Part shown: one piece after another, positions 18,810 through 28,262 of the stretch
Layout of the letters: each line of letters opens with the position of its first letter
Numbering within the stretch: position 1 is the first letter of the stretch
Source of the DNA: Roseivirga sp.
GTDB taxonomy: Bacteria; Bacteroidota; Bacteroidia; Cytophagales; Cyclobacteriaceae
Assembly (NCBI GenBank): GCA_021404565.1
Contig: JAAWWF010000083.1
Span: 111,840 to 175,839 of the forward strand
Direction of reading: 5' to 3'
Length of the DNA: 64,000 nt
Notes under the pieces: generated by a model
What the model was told of the DNA's origin: nothing
Databases searched by the model: none
The model's input: only the letters and a program-made list of their open reading frames with translations
Position numbers and translations under genes: made by a program

Positions 18810-19686
18810 AATCACGGCCAAAAGCATTCTGAACAAGACCAAAAGAAGAGATCCCTGGTTTCTGGATGACTATACAGTCAATCCTTATAGCGGCTGCTCC
18901 TTCAATTGCCTCTATTGCTATATAAGAGGCAGCAAATATGGTATTCATATGGAACGGAAGCTGGGTGTAAAAACAAACGCTCCGCAGCTGCTCGAACAGG
19001 CACTCAGACGCAGGGCAGATAAGGGGGAGTATGGTATCATTGTGCTTTCGTCAGCCACTGATCCCTACCTTCAGTTAGAAAAAGAAACAGGCCTGACACG
19101 GAAGTTATTGAAAGTAATACTGAAATACCGCTTTCCGGTTCATCTGATTACCAAGTCTGACCTGATTTTACGTGACAGGGATCTTATCGAGCAGATTGAC
19201 CGGAAAGCGATCCTGCCTAAAGACCTGCCGGGCCTGAAAAGAGGTACCATCCTTACCTTTTCGTTTTCTACAATAGATGAGCATGTGGGCAGTATTTTCG
19301 AACCTGGAGCCGTTTCACCCATCGTTAGACTCAATACTTTGAAGACCTTATCGGACCAGGGGTATCTTACCGGGGTAAGCATGATGCCCCTGCTTCCCTG
19401 GATTTCTGATACTGCTGAAAGTATGGAAGCCATGTTTGCCGCTTTTAAACAGCATGGGGCTCATTACTGCTTTCCTGCCGACCTGGCTCTTTATGGTGAA
19501 GAGCCCGCCAATAGCAAACCTTTAATGCTGAGGGCAATTGAAAAACACTACCCGCAGTATCTGAACAAATACCGGCAGTACTTTACTAACGGTACAGAAC
19601 TACCTGCCTACTACCGAAAAGCCTTCTACAAAAAAGTGGAAGATCTGGGAGCGCAATACGGGCTGAGGAACCGCATCCAGCTTTAG
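18802..19686 (+). CDS. Radical SAM protein of the spore-photoproduct-lyase-like family
   Basis: 294 residues. A CX3CX2C cluster motif for the [4Fe-4S]/SAM centre lies at residues 32-39 (GCSFNCLYCY). The surrounding NPYSGC and YGIIVLSSATDPYLQLEKE segments are typical of the SPL-like (Rv2578c-type) radical SAM family, in which SSATDPYQP-like motifs recur. Spore photoproduct lyase itself repairs thymine dimers, but most non-spore members are uncharacterised. Overlap with the AlkD-like gene (ATG at 18802, upstream TGA at 18807-18809) suggests a shared DNA-repair task. Organisms of this type do not form spores, so the substrate is likely different. Confidence 0.88.
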   Translation: MNEITAKSILNKTKRRDPWFLDDYTVNPYSGCSFNCLYCYIRGSKYGIHMERKLGVKTNAPQLLEQALRRRADKGEYGIIVLSSATDPYLQLEKETGLTRKLLKVILKYRFPVHLITKSDLILRDRDLIEQIDRKAILPKDLPGLKRGTILTFSFSTIDEHVGSIFEPGAVSPIVRLNTLKTLSDQGYLTGVSMMPLLPWISDTAESMEAMFAAFKQHGAHYCFPADLALYGEEPANSKPLMLRAIEKHYPQYLNKYRQYFTNGTELPAYYRKAFYKKVEDLGAQYGLRNRIQL

Positions 19687-19794
19687 CAATGATCGACACA
19701 TATTATTAAATACATAATTTTTCTTTTAATATTTATTTAATTATCTTTAACCACTTCCTTCAATAGCTGCTCCTACATTCATCCCTGAACCCTT

Positions 19795-21789
19795 ATGAAT
19801 GTAAGAAATGCCATTCTCTTTTTAATCTTTTCTCTGTTCGCCTCTGCTATTGAGCTATGCGCACAAAGCAAGCCTCCTGAAATGCTTGAGAAAGAACTAT
19901 CTCAGCTCATCACCGATAGCCTGAAGCTGAAAACGATGAAGGAAATCGCTGCAGGATACAGAAATCTTGATCCGTCAAAACAGGCTGCATTCAGCTATCG
20001 TGGATTGGCTCTTTCTAAACAGACGAAGGACATACGGCATGAAATCCTTTTTTGCAGGGAGCTGGGCATCTTTCATAAGAAGGCCGGCTTGCTTGATTCA
20101 GCGCTTTGGTATTATGAAAAAGCGCTTGGGTTGGCCAGGGTGACGGCTAACGATTCATTTTACTATGCTACCATCATCAGTTTGGGTAATCTCAAAAAGA
20201 CAGAGGGAGCCTATAAAGCGGGTGTCCGCTATTTTATCGAGGCCATAACTTACTATGAGAACCGCGTAGACCGGAAATCGCAAATCAATTATCTGACGAC
20301 ACTTTTTAACCTGGCCAATCTGAACATTCTGCTTCGCGAGTACAACAAGGCATTGCCGGTGCTCAAAAAGATCACCCAACACCCTTTGAGCCAATCGAAC
20401 CTAGCCCTATTGCGCGGCAGCTATACCAACCTTCTGGCTGTTTATGTAAAAATCGATGAACCAGACTCTGCACTTAATTACGCTGCTAAGGCAGAGCAAA
20501 TGGCCCTCAAAACCAATAACCAACGAAGCCTGGCACACATCTATACCAACATGGGTGCCCTTTACGAGCAAAAGAAGAACTTCCACAGTGCCCTGGTGAA
20601 CTTTGAAAAAGCAAAAGCACTTTATAGCCGACTAAATGACAATGGCGGTTTAGCCAGAAGTGAAAACAACCTTGGAAATGTGTACGGTAAACTTGGCTCG
20701 TTTACAAGGGCCGAAAATGCCCTTTTGAATGCGCAGATAATTCTGGAGAAATCTTCAGATGCTTATTCCATCGAGCACAACTATCAAGCTCTCATCAGCC
20801 TCTATACTAAAATGAGAGATTTTGAAAAGGCCTATCGATTACAAAGTGCTCTATTTCAGCATAAAGACAGCATTCTCAACCTGGAAAGCAAAAAGGCCAT
20901 GGAAGAAATTGAGATACAGTACGAGGTAAGGAAAAAGGATTTGATGGCCAAAAATGCCTTAAAGGACAAAAAACTGGCAGAATTAAGCTCAGAAAAGAGC
21001 CGTACCTACCTGGCTTTTGGAGGTGCGGGAGGAGGGTTACTCCTCCTCACCTCCTCTTTTTACTTTATGATGTTCAGGTCTCGAAAAAAAAGGCAAATGA
21101 TCTCCATGGAGTTATCGCTTACCCAAAAACAGTTGAAAGCTGAACATCAATACAGACAATCGGAAATCAAGGCGATCAAAGCTCAAATGAATCCGCACTT
21201 TATGTTCAATACCATCAATTCCGCCCAGGCACTTATTCTCAAAGGAGATAAACATGAAGCCTATCGTTATTTATCCAAATTCTCTGAATTGGTTAGGCAA
21301 AACCTGAGCATGAGTGAGAGGCATTTTGTTTATTTCGGGCAAGAGCTTCACCTGATCAACAGCTACTTACAGTTAGAGCAGCTACGCTTTGGGAAGCAAT
21401 TCACTTACAATATCACGGGCACAGAAGCCCTGGAGGATCTAAAACTCCCTCCATTGATTATCCAGCCCTTTCTTGAAAATGCCATCAAGCATGGCCTTCT
21501 GCATAGAAAAGGGAATAAACGGCTCAAAATTGATTTCAAGCTAACAGAAGCGCTTACCTGCACCATCGAGGATAATGGTATCGGGAGAGAAGCTGCAAGG
21601 GCTGTAAACAAAAGCAAGCTGCTACAACACGAGTCATTTTCCACAGGTGCCATCACCAGGCAACTGGAACTCCTCAGCACACAGCATAATACAGACTTCG
21701 GCTTTAGTATCACCGATCTGTTTGACAGAGAAATGGCCAGTGGTACAAGGGTTATCCTTAGAATTCCATATGTCTCAGATCATGAATGA
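19795..21789 (+). CDS. TPR-containing sensor histidine kinase, LytS/His_kinase type
   Basis: 664 residues. A signal peptide (MNVRNAILFLIFSLFASAIELCAQ) leads to a periplasmic or surface sensor of TPR repeats, about 60-370 (for example AHIYTNMGALYEQKKNFHSA). A coiled coil and one membrane span near 405-425 (AGGGLLLLTSSFYFMMF) follow, then the kinase core. The phospho-acceptor is H468 in the NPHFMFN motif typical of the LytS family, and the C-terminal ATPase lid contains IEDNGIGREAA. Its stop overlaps the start of the LytTR regulator (ATGAATGA), so they form a two-component pair. A weak promoter-like TATCTTTA is at 19742. The signal sensed is unknown. Confidence 0.92.
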   Translation: MNVRNAILFLIFSLFASAIELCAQSKPPEMLEKELSQLITDSLKLKTMKEIAAGYRNLDPSKQAAFSYRGLALSKQTKDIRHEILFCRELGIFHKKAGLLDSALWYYEKALGLARVTANDSFYYATIISLGNLKKTEGAYKAGVRYFIEAITYYENRVDRKSQINYLTTLFNLANLNILLREYNKALPVLKKITQHPLSQSNLALLRGSYTNLLAVYVKIDEPDSALNYAAKAEQMALKTNNQRSLAHIYTNMGALYEQKKNFHSALVNFEKAKALYSRLNDNGGLARSENNLGNVYGKLGSFTRAENALLNAQIILEKSSDAYSIEHNYQALISLYTKMRDFEKAYRLQSALFQHKDSILNLESKKAMEEIEIQYEVRKKDLMAKNALKDKKLAELSSEKSRTYLAFGGAGGGLLLLTSSFYFMMFRSRKKRQMISMELSLTQKQLKAEHQYRQSEIKAIKAQMNPHFMFNTINSAQALILKGDKHEAYRYLSKFSELVRQNLSMSERHFVYFGQELHLINSYLQLEQLRFGKQFTYNITGTEALEDLKLPPLIIQPFLENAIKHGLLHRKGNKRLKIDFKLTEALTCTIEDNGIGREAARAVNKSKLLQHESFSTGAITRQLELLSTQHNTDFGFSITDLFDREMASGTRVILRIPYVSDHE

Positions 21790-22582
21790 GGAAATGACAG
21801 CACTGCTGGTAGATGACGAGGTCGGTGCCAGAGAAAACATGAAACTCCTCCTGGAGCATTATTGTCCGGAGGTTCGGGTAATAGATGAAGCTGCCTGTGT
21901 AGATGAAGCCGTCATGGCTGTGTTACAACACAAACCCAAGGTAGTTTTTCTGGATGTTGAGATGCCGGGAAAATGCGGTTTTGAGTTGATAGACGCCTTT
22001 CAAAGCATTGATTTTCAGTTAATCTTTGTCACTTCCCACGATTACTATGCTGTGCGGGCTTTTGATGTCTCAGCCCTCGACTATCTGCTAAAACCAGTGG
22101 ACCCAGATCGCTTACAGGCAGCAGTGGCCAGGCTGACGTTCAAACCTGACCCTAACATTCATCAGAAGCGATTCAAAGCATTTATTGAGAATAACGAAGG
22201 CGAAGGCATCAGCAAACTTGCTATACCCCATAGAGGTGATTACGACATAATAGATCTATCTCGTATTATGACCATTGAAGCCGACCGCATGTACAGCCTG
22301 ATAGAGGTCTGTCCATCTGAGAGCACTCATGGCAAACAGTATACCTACGCGAAAAAGCTCAGCCACTTTGAAGTTTTGCTGCATGAGCATCCGCATTTTC
22401 ACCGGGTACACCGGTCATGGATTGTGAATACGCAACATGTACGATCCTATTCCAAAAGAGAGCATTGCCTTACCCTCACCAATAACAGAAATATTCCGGT
22501 TAGCAAGAGTTATCGCGATCACACTCAGAGCCTCCTCGGTTTCAACCTCTCGCCAGCTATGCTCGGTCAATTGGGAAGTTAA
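21782..22582 (+). CDS. LytTR-family response regulator
   Basis: 266 residues from the ATG that overlaps the kinase stop. The receiver domain has acidic residues D11/D12, phospho-acceptor D58 (VVFLDVEMPG) and the late Lys in the motif LLKPVD. A LytTR DNA-binding domain occupies the C-terminal 100 residues, with the family-typical HFHRVHRSWIVN and VSKSYRD segments. The open frame extends upstream to 21647, but that part lies inside the kinase gene in another frame and lacks any family match, so I start at 21782; 21770 and 21794 are possible alternatives. It should bind imperfect direct repeats upstream of targets. Confidence 0.93.
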   Translation: MNEEMTALLVDDEVGARENMKLLLEHYCPEVRVIDEAACVDEAVMAVLQHKPKVVFLDVEMPGKCGFELIDAFQSIDFQLIFVTSHDYYAVRAFDVSALDYLLKPVDPDRLQAAVARLTFKPDPNIHQKRFKAFIENNEGEGISKLAIPHRGDYDIIDLSRIMTIEADRMYSLIEVCPSESTHGKQYTYAKKLSHFEVLLHEHPHFHRVHRSWIVNTQHVRSYSKREHCLTLTNNRNIPVSKSYRDHTQSLLGFNLSPAMLGQLGS

Positions 22583-22635
22583 AGGCGTTCGTTGGGAAAC
22601 AATTCCCTTCAAACCCAGGCCTGTTTCCGCTACTT

Positions 22636-22686
22636 CACATCAGTTAAAACAACCTCAGGATTCAAAACACACATGAGGTTGATGTG
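22636..22686 (+). other. Two-segment hairpin upstream of the unknown gene
   Basis: CACATC (22636-22641) pairs with GATGTG (22681-22686), and AACCTCA (22651-22657) with TGAGGTT (22674-22680), giving 13 base pairs around a 16-nt loop. It ends 20 bp before the next ATG. No T-run follows, so a leader structure for the gene at 22707 is more likely than a terminator of the regulator gene. Confidence 0.5.
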
Positions 22687-22706
22687 AAACCATAATTTTT
22701 AAAAAC

Positions 22707-23234
22707 ATGAAAAGTACTATTGAAACAAAAAACTGCATGCATGACGCATTGTACAAAGGTCGATTCAGTATAAGAAAAAACCTACTTGCTGAGGCACGTG
22801 ACAGAGGGTTACAACTGGTAGATGAAAATGTGGTTGTTTTCAGTCATCAGGAAATATCCGCTGTGGCTGCCCCTTTTGATATAGACCCAACAGAACTGGA
22901 CAAAAATCAACCCTTAATCTTCTTTTATTTCAAGGGGAACACCCGGGCTACGCTGAAGGATGGTTTTTATATTGTTCAGGGCAACCTGGATAAAAATGGT
23001 ATAAGCCCTAAAAACTTAATATTACTCAATGAGGATGGCAAGGAGGTTCAAACCCTTAAAATAACACAGGGAAAAAATGCTAATAATCAAAGTAAGACAG
23101 GCTGGCCTTATCTTGATGTAACCGATTACCACTATGTAAAGTCCAATGGTAAGACTACCCAAGAAGTCTCAGGAACTCTCAATGGTCATAGCTTTAACAT
23201 AAAGACTGTGGTGAAAGTATCACCCAAAGAATAA
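22707..23234 (+). CDS. Hypothetical protein, 175 residues, no family recognised
   Basis: No signal peptide or membrane segment, so probably cytoplasmic. The N-terminal 50 residues are basic and helical (ALYKGRFSIRKNLLAEARDR); the rest alternates short beta strands with turns (PLIFFYFKGNTRATLKDGFY) and ends in lysine-rich sequence. It stands alone between the LytTR regulator and the DUF2911 gene, behind a leader hairpin. Codon use looks like its neighbours. I cannot assign a function. Confidence 0.72.
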   Translation: MKSTIETKNCMHDALYKGRFSIRKNLLAEARDRGLQLVDENVVVFSHQEISAVAAPFDIDPTELDKNQPLIFFYFKGNTRATLKDGFYIVQGNLDKNGISPKNLILLNEDGKEVQTLKITQGKNANNQSKTGWPYLDVTDYHYVKSNGKTTQEVSGTLNGHSFNIKTVVKVSPKE

Positions 23235-23477
23235 AGACAGAATCAATAATTCGGACTTAACAAAAAGTTCGTAAAGAATGTAGCCAAACCTATGGCCGGC
23301 AGACCCGGAGGCTTCAAACGTTTCCGGAGTTTGCTCTTTCTTGTGAAATTGAGTGAAGTAATTTATACGATTACACAGGCTCTATACTTTGGAAGAATTT
23401 TGTCATCTTGCTTACCCTATCAAACCAACACTATAACCCCGGACACGTCTTTAAGGTATGTTACTCAAAACACACAC

Positions 23478-24026
23478 ATGAATAAATATCTCAAACGCGG
23501 CCTGATCATAGCAGCTGTTCTCGGCATCCTTCTCTATGCCGCTTATCTTTTTATGGTCGCTCAGACCAAGAAGCACAGCCCTGAAGAAACGGTCAACTAC
23601 AATACGAATGGCTATGGCATTGAGGTGTTTTACAACCGCCCTTCTAAAAAGGGTCGTGAGATTTTTGGCAGATTGGTGCCTTTTGGACGGGTATGGCGTA
23701 CCGGTGCTAATGAGGCCACGACCTTCGAAACCAGCACCGATCTCACCATTGACGGCAAACCCTTGAAAGCCGGAAAATACACGCTCTGGACCATTCCTGA
23801 CGCTGACAACTGGACTTTGATGTTCAATGCAAAGCAATATAGCTGGGGAGTAAATCGCAATGGTGTTACCCGTGAAGCGGAGCACGATGTATTGCAAGTG
23901 AAGGTGCCTGTTGAATCAGTCGGTAACGTGGTGGAGTTGTTTACAATCGCTCTTGAAGACCGCGGAGGAAAGCCGGTTTTGGCACTTATCTGGGATCAGA
24001 CCAGGGTGGCAGTGGTGATGGAGTAG
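23478..24026 (+). CDS. DUF2911 family exported or membrane-anchored protein
   Basis: 182 residues from the ATG at 23478. The frame is open further upstream, but that part is basic and unrelated, while this start gives a clean N-terminal hydrophobic segment (LKRGLIIAAVLGILLYAAYL). The body has the features I associate with DUF2911: VEVFYNRPSKKGREIFG, FGRVWRTGANEATTFE and LKAGKYTLWTIPDADNW. The family is common in Bacteroidota and its role is unknown; one or two copies per genome sit in the periplasm. It converges on the response regulator gene at 24088. Confidence 0.88.
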   Translation: MNKYLKRGLIIAAVLGILLYAAYLFMVAQTKKHSPEETVNYNTNGYGIEVFYNRPSKKGREIFGRLVPFGRVWRTGANEATTFETSTDLTIDGKPLKAGKYTLWTIPDADNWTLMFNAKQYSWGVNRNGVTREAEHDVLQVKVPVESVGNVVELFTIALEDRGGKPVLALIWDQTRVAVVME

Positions 24027-24033
24027 CTTCTAT

Positions 24034-24056
24034 GTCACTCGGTAAAACCGAGCGAC
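24034..24056. other. Hairpin between convergent genes
   Basis: CTCGGT-AAA-ACCGAG (24038-24052), extended by GTC/GAC with one mismatch. It lies between the ends of the DUF2911 gene and the NarL-type regulator. No T-tract is seen on either strand, so a terminator role is only possible. Confidence 0.4.
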
Positions 24057-24087
24057 TGAGAACTGTAAGGGGCATCAGCCTATTCGT

Positions 24088-24744
24088 TCAAAAATCTTCG
24101 AAAAGTTGATGGTCGATGGCGTACAAGACGAGCCCGGCTACGTTTTTGCTACCGGTTTTCTCCAGTAGATTACGTTTATGTGCTTCTACGGTGCGGGCAC
24201 TGATAAAGAGGTTTTCGGCTATCTCCTGATTGCTTTGCTGTTTCAGTACCAGGTGAAGGATTTCCATTTCACGTTCGGTGAGGGCCGGGCTGCTACTCAC
24301 TGCTGCTTTTTGCCCTACTCCTCTAAGCTTATTCATGATTACGTGAGTGACTTCGGCAGAATAATACTGACCTCCGTTCATCACCATTTCAATGGCTTCA
24401 TGGATGGCTTTTTTGCCGGCATTTTTCAGCACATAGCCCATTACCCCTATTTGCAACATTCGTTTGATAAACTGAGGCTCGTTGAACATCGTCAATGCCA
24501 CAATCTTCTGGTCGGGTCTTCTTCGTAAAAGCTCCTTGGCCATGTCTATGCCGTCCATATGGGGCATCTGAATGTCGGTAAGCACAATATCAGCAGTGAT
24601 TGCCTCCAGCTTTTCCAGCGCAGTGATTCCATTAGAAGCCGTTCCCACAATCTCGTAGATGGATTTATCTTCCAGATAGCCCAGCAGACCATCTATTACC
24701 ATGGGATGGTCATCTACAATAAAAACCCTGATCGCCTTGCTCAT
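24088..24744 (-). CDS. NarL/FixJ-family response regulator
   Basis: 218 residues. The receiver domain is residues 1-120, with D11/D12, phospho-acceptor D57 (ADIVLTDIQMPHMDG) and the motif GYVLKNAGKKAI. A LuxR-type helix-turn-helix covers about 150-215 (LTEREMEILHLVLKQQSNQE, then ENLFISARTVEAHKRNLLEK). The start codon follows the stop of the histidine kinase by one base (TAAGATG), so the pair is a two-component system transcribed kinase first. Target genes are not evident. Confidence 0.95.
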   Translation of the reverse strand: MSKAIRVFIVDDHPMVIDGLLGYLEDKSIYEIVGTASNGITALEKLEAITADIVLTDIQMPHMDGIDMAKELLRRRPDQKIVALTMFNEPQFIKRMLQIGVMGYVLKNAGKKAIHEAIEMVMNGGQYYSAEVTHVIMNKLRGVGQKAAVSSSPALTEREMEILHLVLKQQSNQEIAENLFISARTVEAHKRNLLEKTGSKNVAGLVLYAIDHQLFEDF

Positions 24745-24745
24745 C

Positions 24746-27109
24746 TTAGTTGTGTATTGGTAAACGCGCTATAATGCTGGTGCCATGACCAGGCTTTGAG
24801 TCTATCAGGAGATTCCCCGATAGTGAATTGATACGGTTCTTCATACCGGTAAGACCAAAACCCGTCTTATAAAGGTCGAGCTTATTTTTATCGAAACCAA
24901 CGCCATTATCTTCTATCAGCAGTTGAATTTCCTCTTGAAAACCAATGAGTTGCACCGATACTTTTTTAGCCTTGGCATATTTCAGAATATTGTTCAGGGC
25001 CTCTTGAGTCGTGCGAAATAGTCCCACTTCCACCTTTTGATCCAGGCGTTTTTTCAGATTGCAGTAGTAACTGCAATTAATATCACTGATGCTTCTCATC
25101 TCGTTCACCAGGTCTTCCAAAGCCTTAGCCAGCCCCACATCATGGATGGCTTTAGGCATCAATCGATGGGCTATTTGCCTGCTCTCGCGGATACCCTTCT
25201 CCAGATAGTCACGACTCTTTGTATAGCGCTCCTGACATTCGGCAGAAAGCTTTTCAATTTCACTATCCAGGTACTGAAGATTCAGCGCACTGACACTGAG
25301 TGTTTGCTGCAGGCCGTCATGAATCTCTCCAGCGATACGCCTGCGCTCATTGTCTTCAGCATGATAGATGGCACCATTTACCCGCTCCTGATTGCGTACT
25401 ACCGGTGTGATATCGAAAATACAGCCTTCCAGGGCTTCTACCTCTCCGGCTTCATCCATTACACCGTTCCCTTGCTCCCAGAGCCATTTCTCTCTTCCTC
25501 TCCGGTCAATGATTCGGTAAATCACCCGATACGAGCGTTGCTGTTCCAATGCCTGCTGTACCTGGTCCCACATATCCTGTTGATCGTCTTTGTGAATGAG
25601 CCCTCCAAAACTGATGCGGCTGGGATTACCGTAAAAATCGTTGCACTCATACCCAGTAATTTCAAGGCAGGCAGCACTGATATACTCCATTGACCAGTTG
25701 GCATCATTGAGGCAGCGATATGAGATTCCCGGAAGATTATTAATCAGGTTGTTGATGCGCCTGTGGCTCTCCTTCAGAGCATTTTCGGCTTCGCGCCTCA
25801 TGGAAACATCTGTCGCCACCGCCATTACAAACTGTTCACCGCGGATTTTTAAAGGACTCAGTCCTACTTCCACCCAAAAGAGTTCTCCATTCTTGCGCCT
25901 GCCTTTAAGATTCATACCCTGCCCCATAATTCTGGTATCCGGAGCTTCCATGTATTTACCAAAATGAGATTTGCGCCTTTCATCAAACATATCAGGTAGC
26001 AACTGGTGAACCGTCATCTTTGCCAGCTCTTTATGGCTATAGCCAAAAACCTGAAGCATCCTGTCACTATGCAGTTCAATTATCCCCTGACTATTGACCA
26101 GAAATGTGGCATTGGGATCGTGCTGGATGACAGCCCTGAATCGCTCTTCGGATTTTAGTAATAATTTCTCGCTGACCTTTTTTTCATGAATGTCTTCATG
26201 GCTGCCCACCATTAAAACAGCCTCGCCCTTCTCATTCCACTGCGCCTGTCCAGTAGATTTAAACCATCGATACTCTCCTGATTTGGTTTTTAGTCTGAAT
26301 TCAGCTTCGTATGGAGTTCGTTTTTCCAGGTGGTTGAAAAATCTTGTACGGGTTTCGGCTCGCTCCTCCTGGTGAATCATTTCAAAAAACTCTTCTCCAA
26401 TATGAGGCATATCACCAGGCTCATATCCCAGTTGCTCATACATTCTGGGGGACCAGTAGTTTTCTTTGGTAAGAGGGTTCCACTCCCAAATACCATCCTG
26501 TGAACCTTCTACCGCCAGTTGAAAACGCCTTTTGCTCCGTTCGAGCGCTTCCGTGCGCTGGGCTACCAGCTTCTCCAGGTTCTCTTCCAACAGGTTGCGT
26601 CTCACAGCACTACCTATTGAGTTGGCCAGCGATTGCAATAGTGATTTTTCAGAATCCGTCCATAGGCGCTCCTTTACAAACTCTACCAGGGCCACAGCTC
26701 CCCAGAACTTACTCTCTACCATGATTGGGAACAGTATGATAGACTTTGTTCCATCCGCTTTCATGTGCTCCTGCAAGGCGGCTGAGCTATTTGAGTAAAG
26801 AATGTCATATGATTCACCCCGGCTGAGATAGGTATACAGGTCACCGAGCATTTGCAGAGGCACATTCTGATTACGAAGGGTGCGGGCTTCATCACGATGG
26901 CTGGACCAGAAGTATTTGATAGAGCTGAGTGTCCGGCCTTGCTTATCTTCTTCATTTACGTAAACGCAGCTTGCATTTACACCAAGGTGCTTACCAAGCA
27001 GTTCTATGGCCAGGTTGATTCCCTTGTCGAACTTTTCAGAGATCATGGCGTTGGTCGCTTCTGCTATTCCCAATAAAAAATCATCAATATGGCTATTGGT
27101 ATGGCTCAT
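24746..27109 (-). CDS. GAF/PAS hybrid-input sensor histidine kinase (HisKA_3 type)
   Basis: 787 residues, with no signal peptide and no membrane span, so cytoplasmic. An N-terminal GAF-like domain spans about 10-170. PAS domains start near 190 (RRFQLAVEGSQDGIWEWNPL), 325 (FRAVIQHDPNATFLVNSQGI) and 450 (INNLINNLPGISYRCLNDAN); PAC segments follow, for example YRWFKSTGQAQWNEKG. The dimerisation/phospho-acceptor domain has H597 in RRRIAGEIHDGLQQTLS, the HisKA_3 signature, and the ATPase domain has IEDNGVGFDKNK. It is the partner of the NarL-type regulator directly downstream. GAF plus PAS suggests redox, light or small-ligand sensing, without specific evidence here. Confidence 0.94.
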   Translation of the reverse strand: MSHTNSHIDDFLLGIAEATNAMISEKFDKGINLAIELLGKHLGVNASCVYVNEEDKQGRTLSSIKYFWSSHRDEARTLRNQNVPLQMLGDLYTYLSRGESYDILYSNSSAALQEHMKADGTKSIILFPIMVESKFWGAVALVEFVKERLWTDSEKSLLQSLANSIGSAVRRNLLEENLEKLVAQRTEALERSKRRFQLAVEGSQDGIWEWNPLTKENYWSPRMYEQLGYEPGDMPHIGEEFFEMIHQEERAETRTRFFNHLEKRTPYEAEFRLKTKSGEYRWFKSTGQAQWNEKGEAVLMVGSHEDIHEKKVSEKLLLKSEERFRAVIQHDPNATFLVNSQGIIELHSDRMLQVFGYSHKELAKMTVHQLLPDMFDERRKSHFGKYMEAPDTRIMGQGMNLKGRRKNGELFWVEVGLSPLKIRGEQFVMAVATDVSMRREAENALKESHRRINNLINNLPGISYRCLNDANWSMEYISAACLEITGYECNDFYGNPSRISFGGLIHKDDQQDMWDQVQQALEQQRSYRVIYRIIDRRGREKWLWEQGNGVMDEAGEVEALEGCIFDITPVVRNQERVNGAIYHAEDNERRRIAGEIHDGLQQTLSVSALNLQYLDSEIEKLSAECQERYTKSRDYLEKGIRESRQIAHRLMPKAIHDVGLAKALEDLVNEMRSISDINCSYYCNLKKRLDQKVEVGLFRTTQEALNNILKYAKAKKVSVQLIGFQEEIQLLIEDNGVGFDKNKLDLYKTGFGLTGMKNRINSLSGNLLIDSKPGHGTSIIARLPIHN

Positions 27110-27260
27110 GATTTATTCACGACAGGTGAAAGAGGTGCTTACTAAAGTTATAAAATAACTCAGCGACATACGCGGTTTCTTTTCACAGAAATTAACAATC
27201 TTTAACAGGCGCCTTTCGTAAGACAATGACAAACGGTCTTTCGGGATAACATTCCTTTTT

Positions 27261-27268
27261 TATCTTTG
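27261..27268 (+). promoter_or_regulatory. Promoter -7 element of the bat operon
   Basis: TATCTTTG matches the Bacteroidota -7 consensus TAnnTTTG exactly and lies 22 bp before the first ATG. The -33 position has no clear TTTG. Confidence 0.5.
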
Positions 27269-27290
27269 GAGGCTGTAACAAAGGCAAGCA

Positions 27291-28262
27291 ATGATCTGGT
27301 TTAAAAGTGTTGGCATTACTGAGGGGATATTCATTGGGTTGTTTGTCGTTTTTTACGTTCTCTATATCATCCGGCTGGTAGTAATTTCAAAAAGGCTGAG
27401 CACCAGCTTCAGACCCCTGATTTTCAAGATTTTTATCAGAACCGCAGCTTTTGCCATGCTGATTATTGCATTACTGGGTCCTTCTTTCGGAGACACCACC
27501 AAGGAGGTGAAATCTGAGGGAAAAGACATATACATCGCTGTAGACCTTTCACAGTCTATGAATGCCGAAGATGTAGTGCCTTCAAGGCTGGATAAGATCA
27601 AATACGAACTTACTAACAACATTGTTGATGCCTTTAGCTCAGACAGAATCGGGTTGATCATCTTCTCTTCAGAGGCATTTGTACAGTGTCCGCTTACCTA
27701 CGATCAAAGTGCCCTGGGGCTCTTTATCGGCACATTGAATACCAGACTGGTACCCAATGCCGGAACTGACTTTGGCGGTCCGCTCAATATTGCCCTGGAT
27801 AAGTTGGAGGACCCGAATGGGCCTGTGACACAACAAAAATCAAAGATCATACTACTTATCAGTGATGGTGAAGATTTTGGAGAAGAGACAGAGGAAGCAG
27901 CCAAAAAAGTGGTAAAGAGTGGCATCAAGCTGTTTACGCTGGGCATTGGCACAGAAAGAGGAGGTAAAATTCCACTTAGAAATGGATTTAAAAAAGACAG
28001 AAGTGGTACTGAAGTGGTCACGCGACTTAACTCCAACTCCCTTCAAAAACTGGCCGATGATACCGGAGGAAAGTACTTCGAAATCAATAAGGACCAGAAT
28101 GATGTTAAACGACTTATCAGGGCAATTAACGAGGTAGAAGGTGAACTGAGAGATGCCCGACAAATAGATGCTTCGGCCAATAAGTTTTATATCCCCCTGG
28201 CGATTGCCCTGGGGCTGTTGATGCTCGATGCATTTTTAAGATTGAAGACACTTAGAATATGA
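27291..28262 (+). CDS. Membrane-anchored von Willebrand factor A protein (BatA/BatB-like)
   Basis: 323 residues. Membrane spans at about 11-31 and 48-64, then a VWA domain with MIDAS residues D85-x-S87-x-S89 (YIAVDLSQSM), the Thr position in AGTDFGG and the Asp in ISDGEDFG. A last span near 300-320 (FYIPLAIALGLLMLDAFL) closes the chain. This is the BatB/BatA layout of the Bacteroides aerotolerance operon. It begins a three-gene unit in which each stop overlaps the next start (ATGA). The MoxR ATPase and DUF58 genes that normally accompany it are not in this window; a divergent kinase sits upstream instead. Confidence 0.92.
   Translation: MIWFKSVGITEGIFIGLFVVFYVLYIIRLVVISKRLSTSFRPLIFKIFIRTAAFAMLIIALLGPSFGDTTKEVKSEGKDIYIAVDLSQSMNAEDVVPSRLDKIKYELTNNIVDAFSSDRIGLIIFSSEAFVQCPLTYDQSALGLFIGTLNTRLVPNAGTDFGGPLNIALDKLEDPNGPVTQQKSKIILLISDGEDFGEETEEAAKKVVKSGIKLFTLGIGTERGGKIPLRNGFKKDRSGTEVVTRLNSNSLQKLADDTGGKYFEINKDQNDVKRLIRAINEVEGELRDARQIDASANKFYIPLAIALGLLMLDAFLRLKTLRI

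Noticed and set aside
21647..21781. Upstream extension of the LytTR regulator frame
   Set aside because: It lies inside the histidine kinase gene in another frame and has no family match; the ATGA overlap at 21782 is the natural start.
24034..24056. Hairpin as a strong intrinsic terminator
   Set aside because: No T-run on either strand; kept only as a hairpin.
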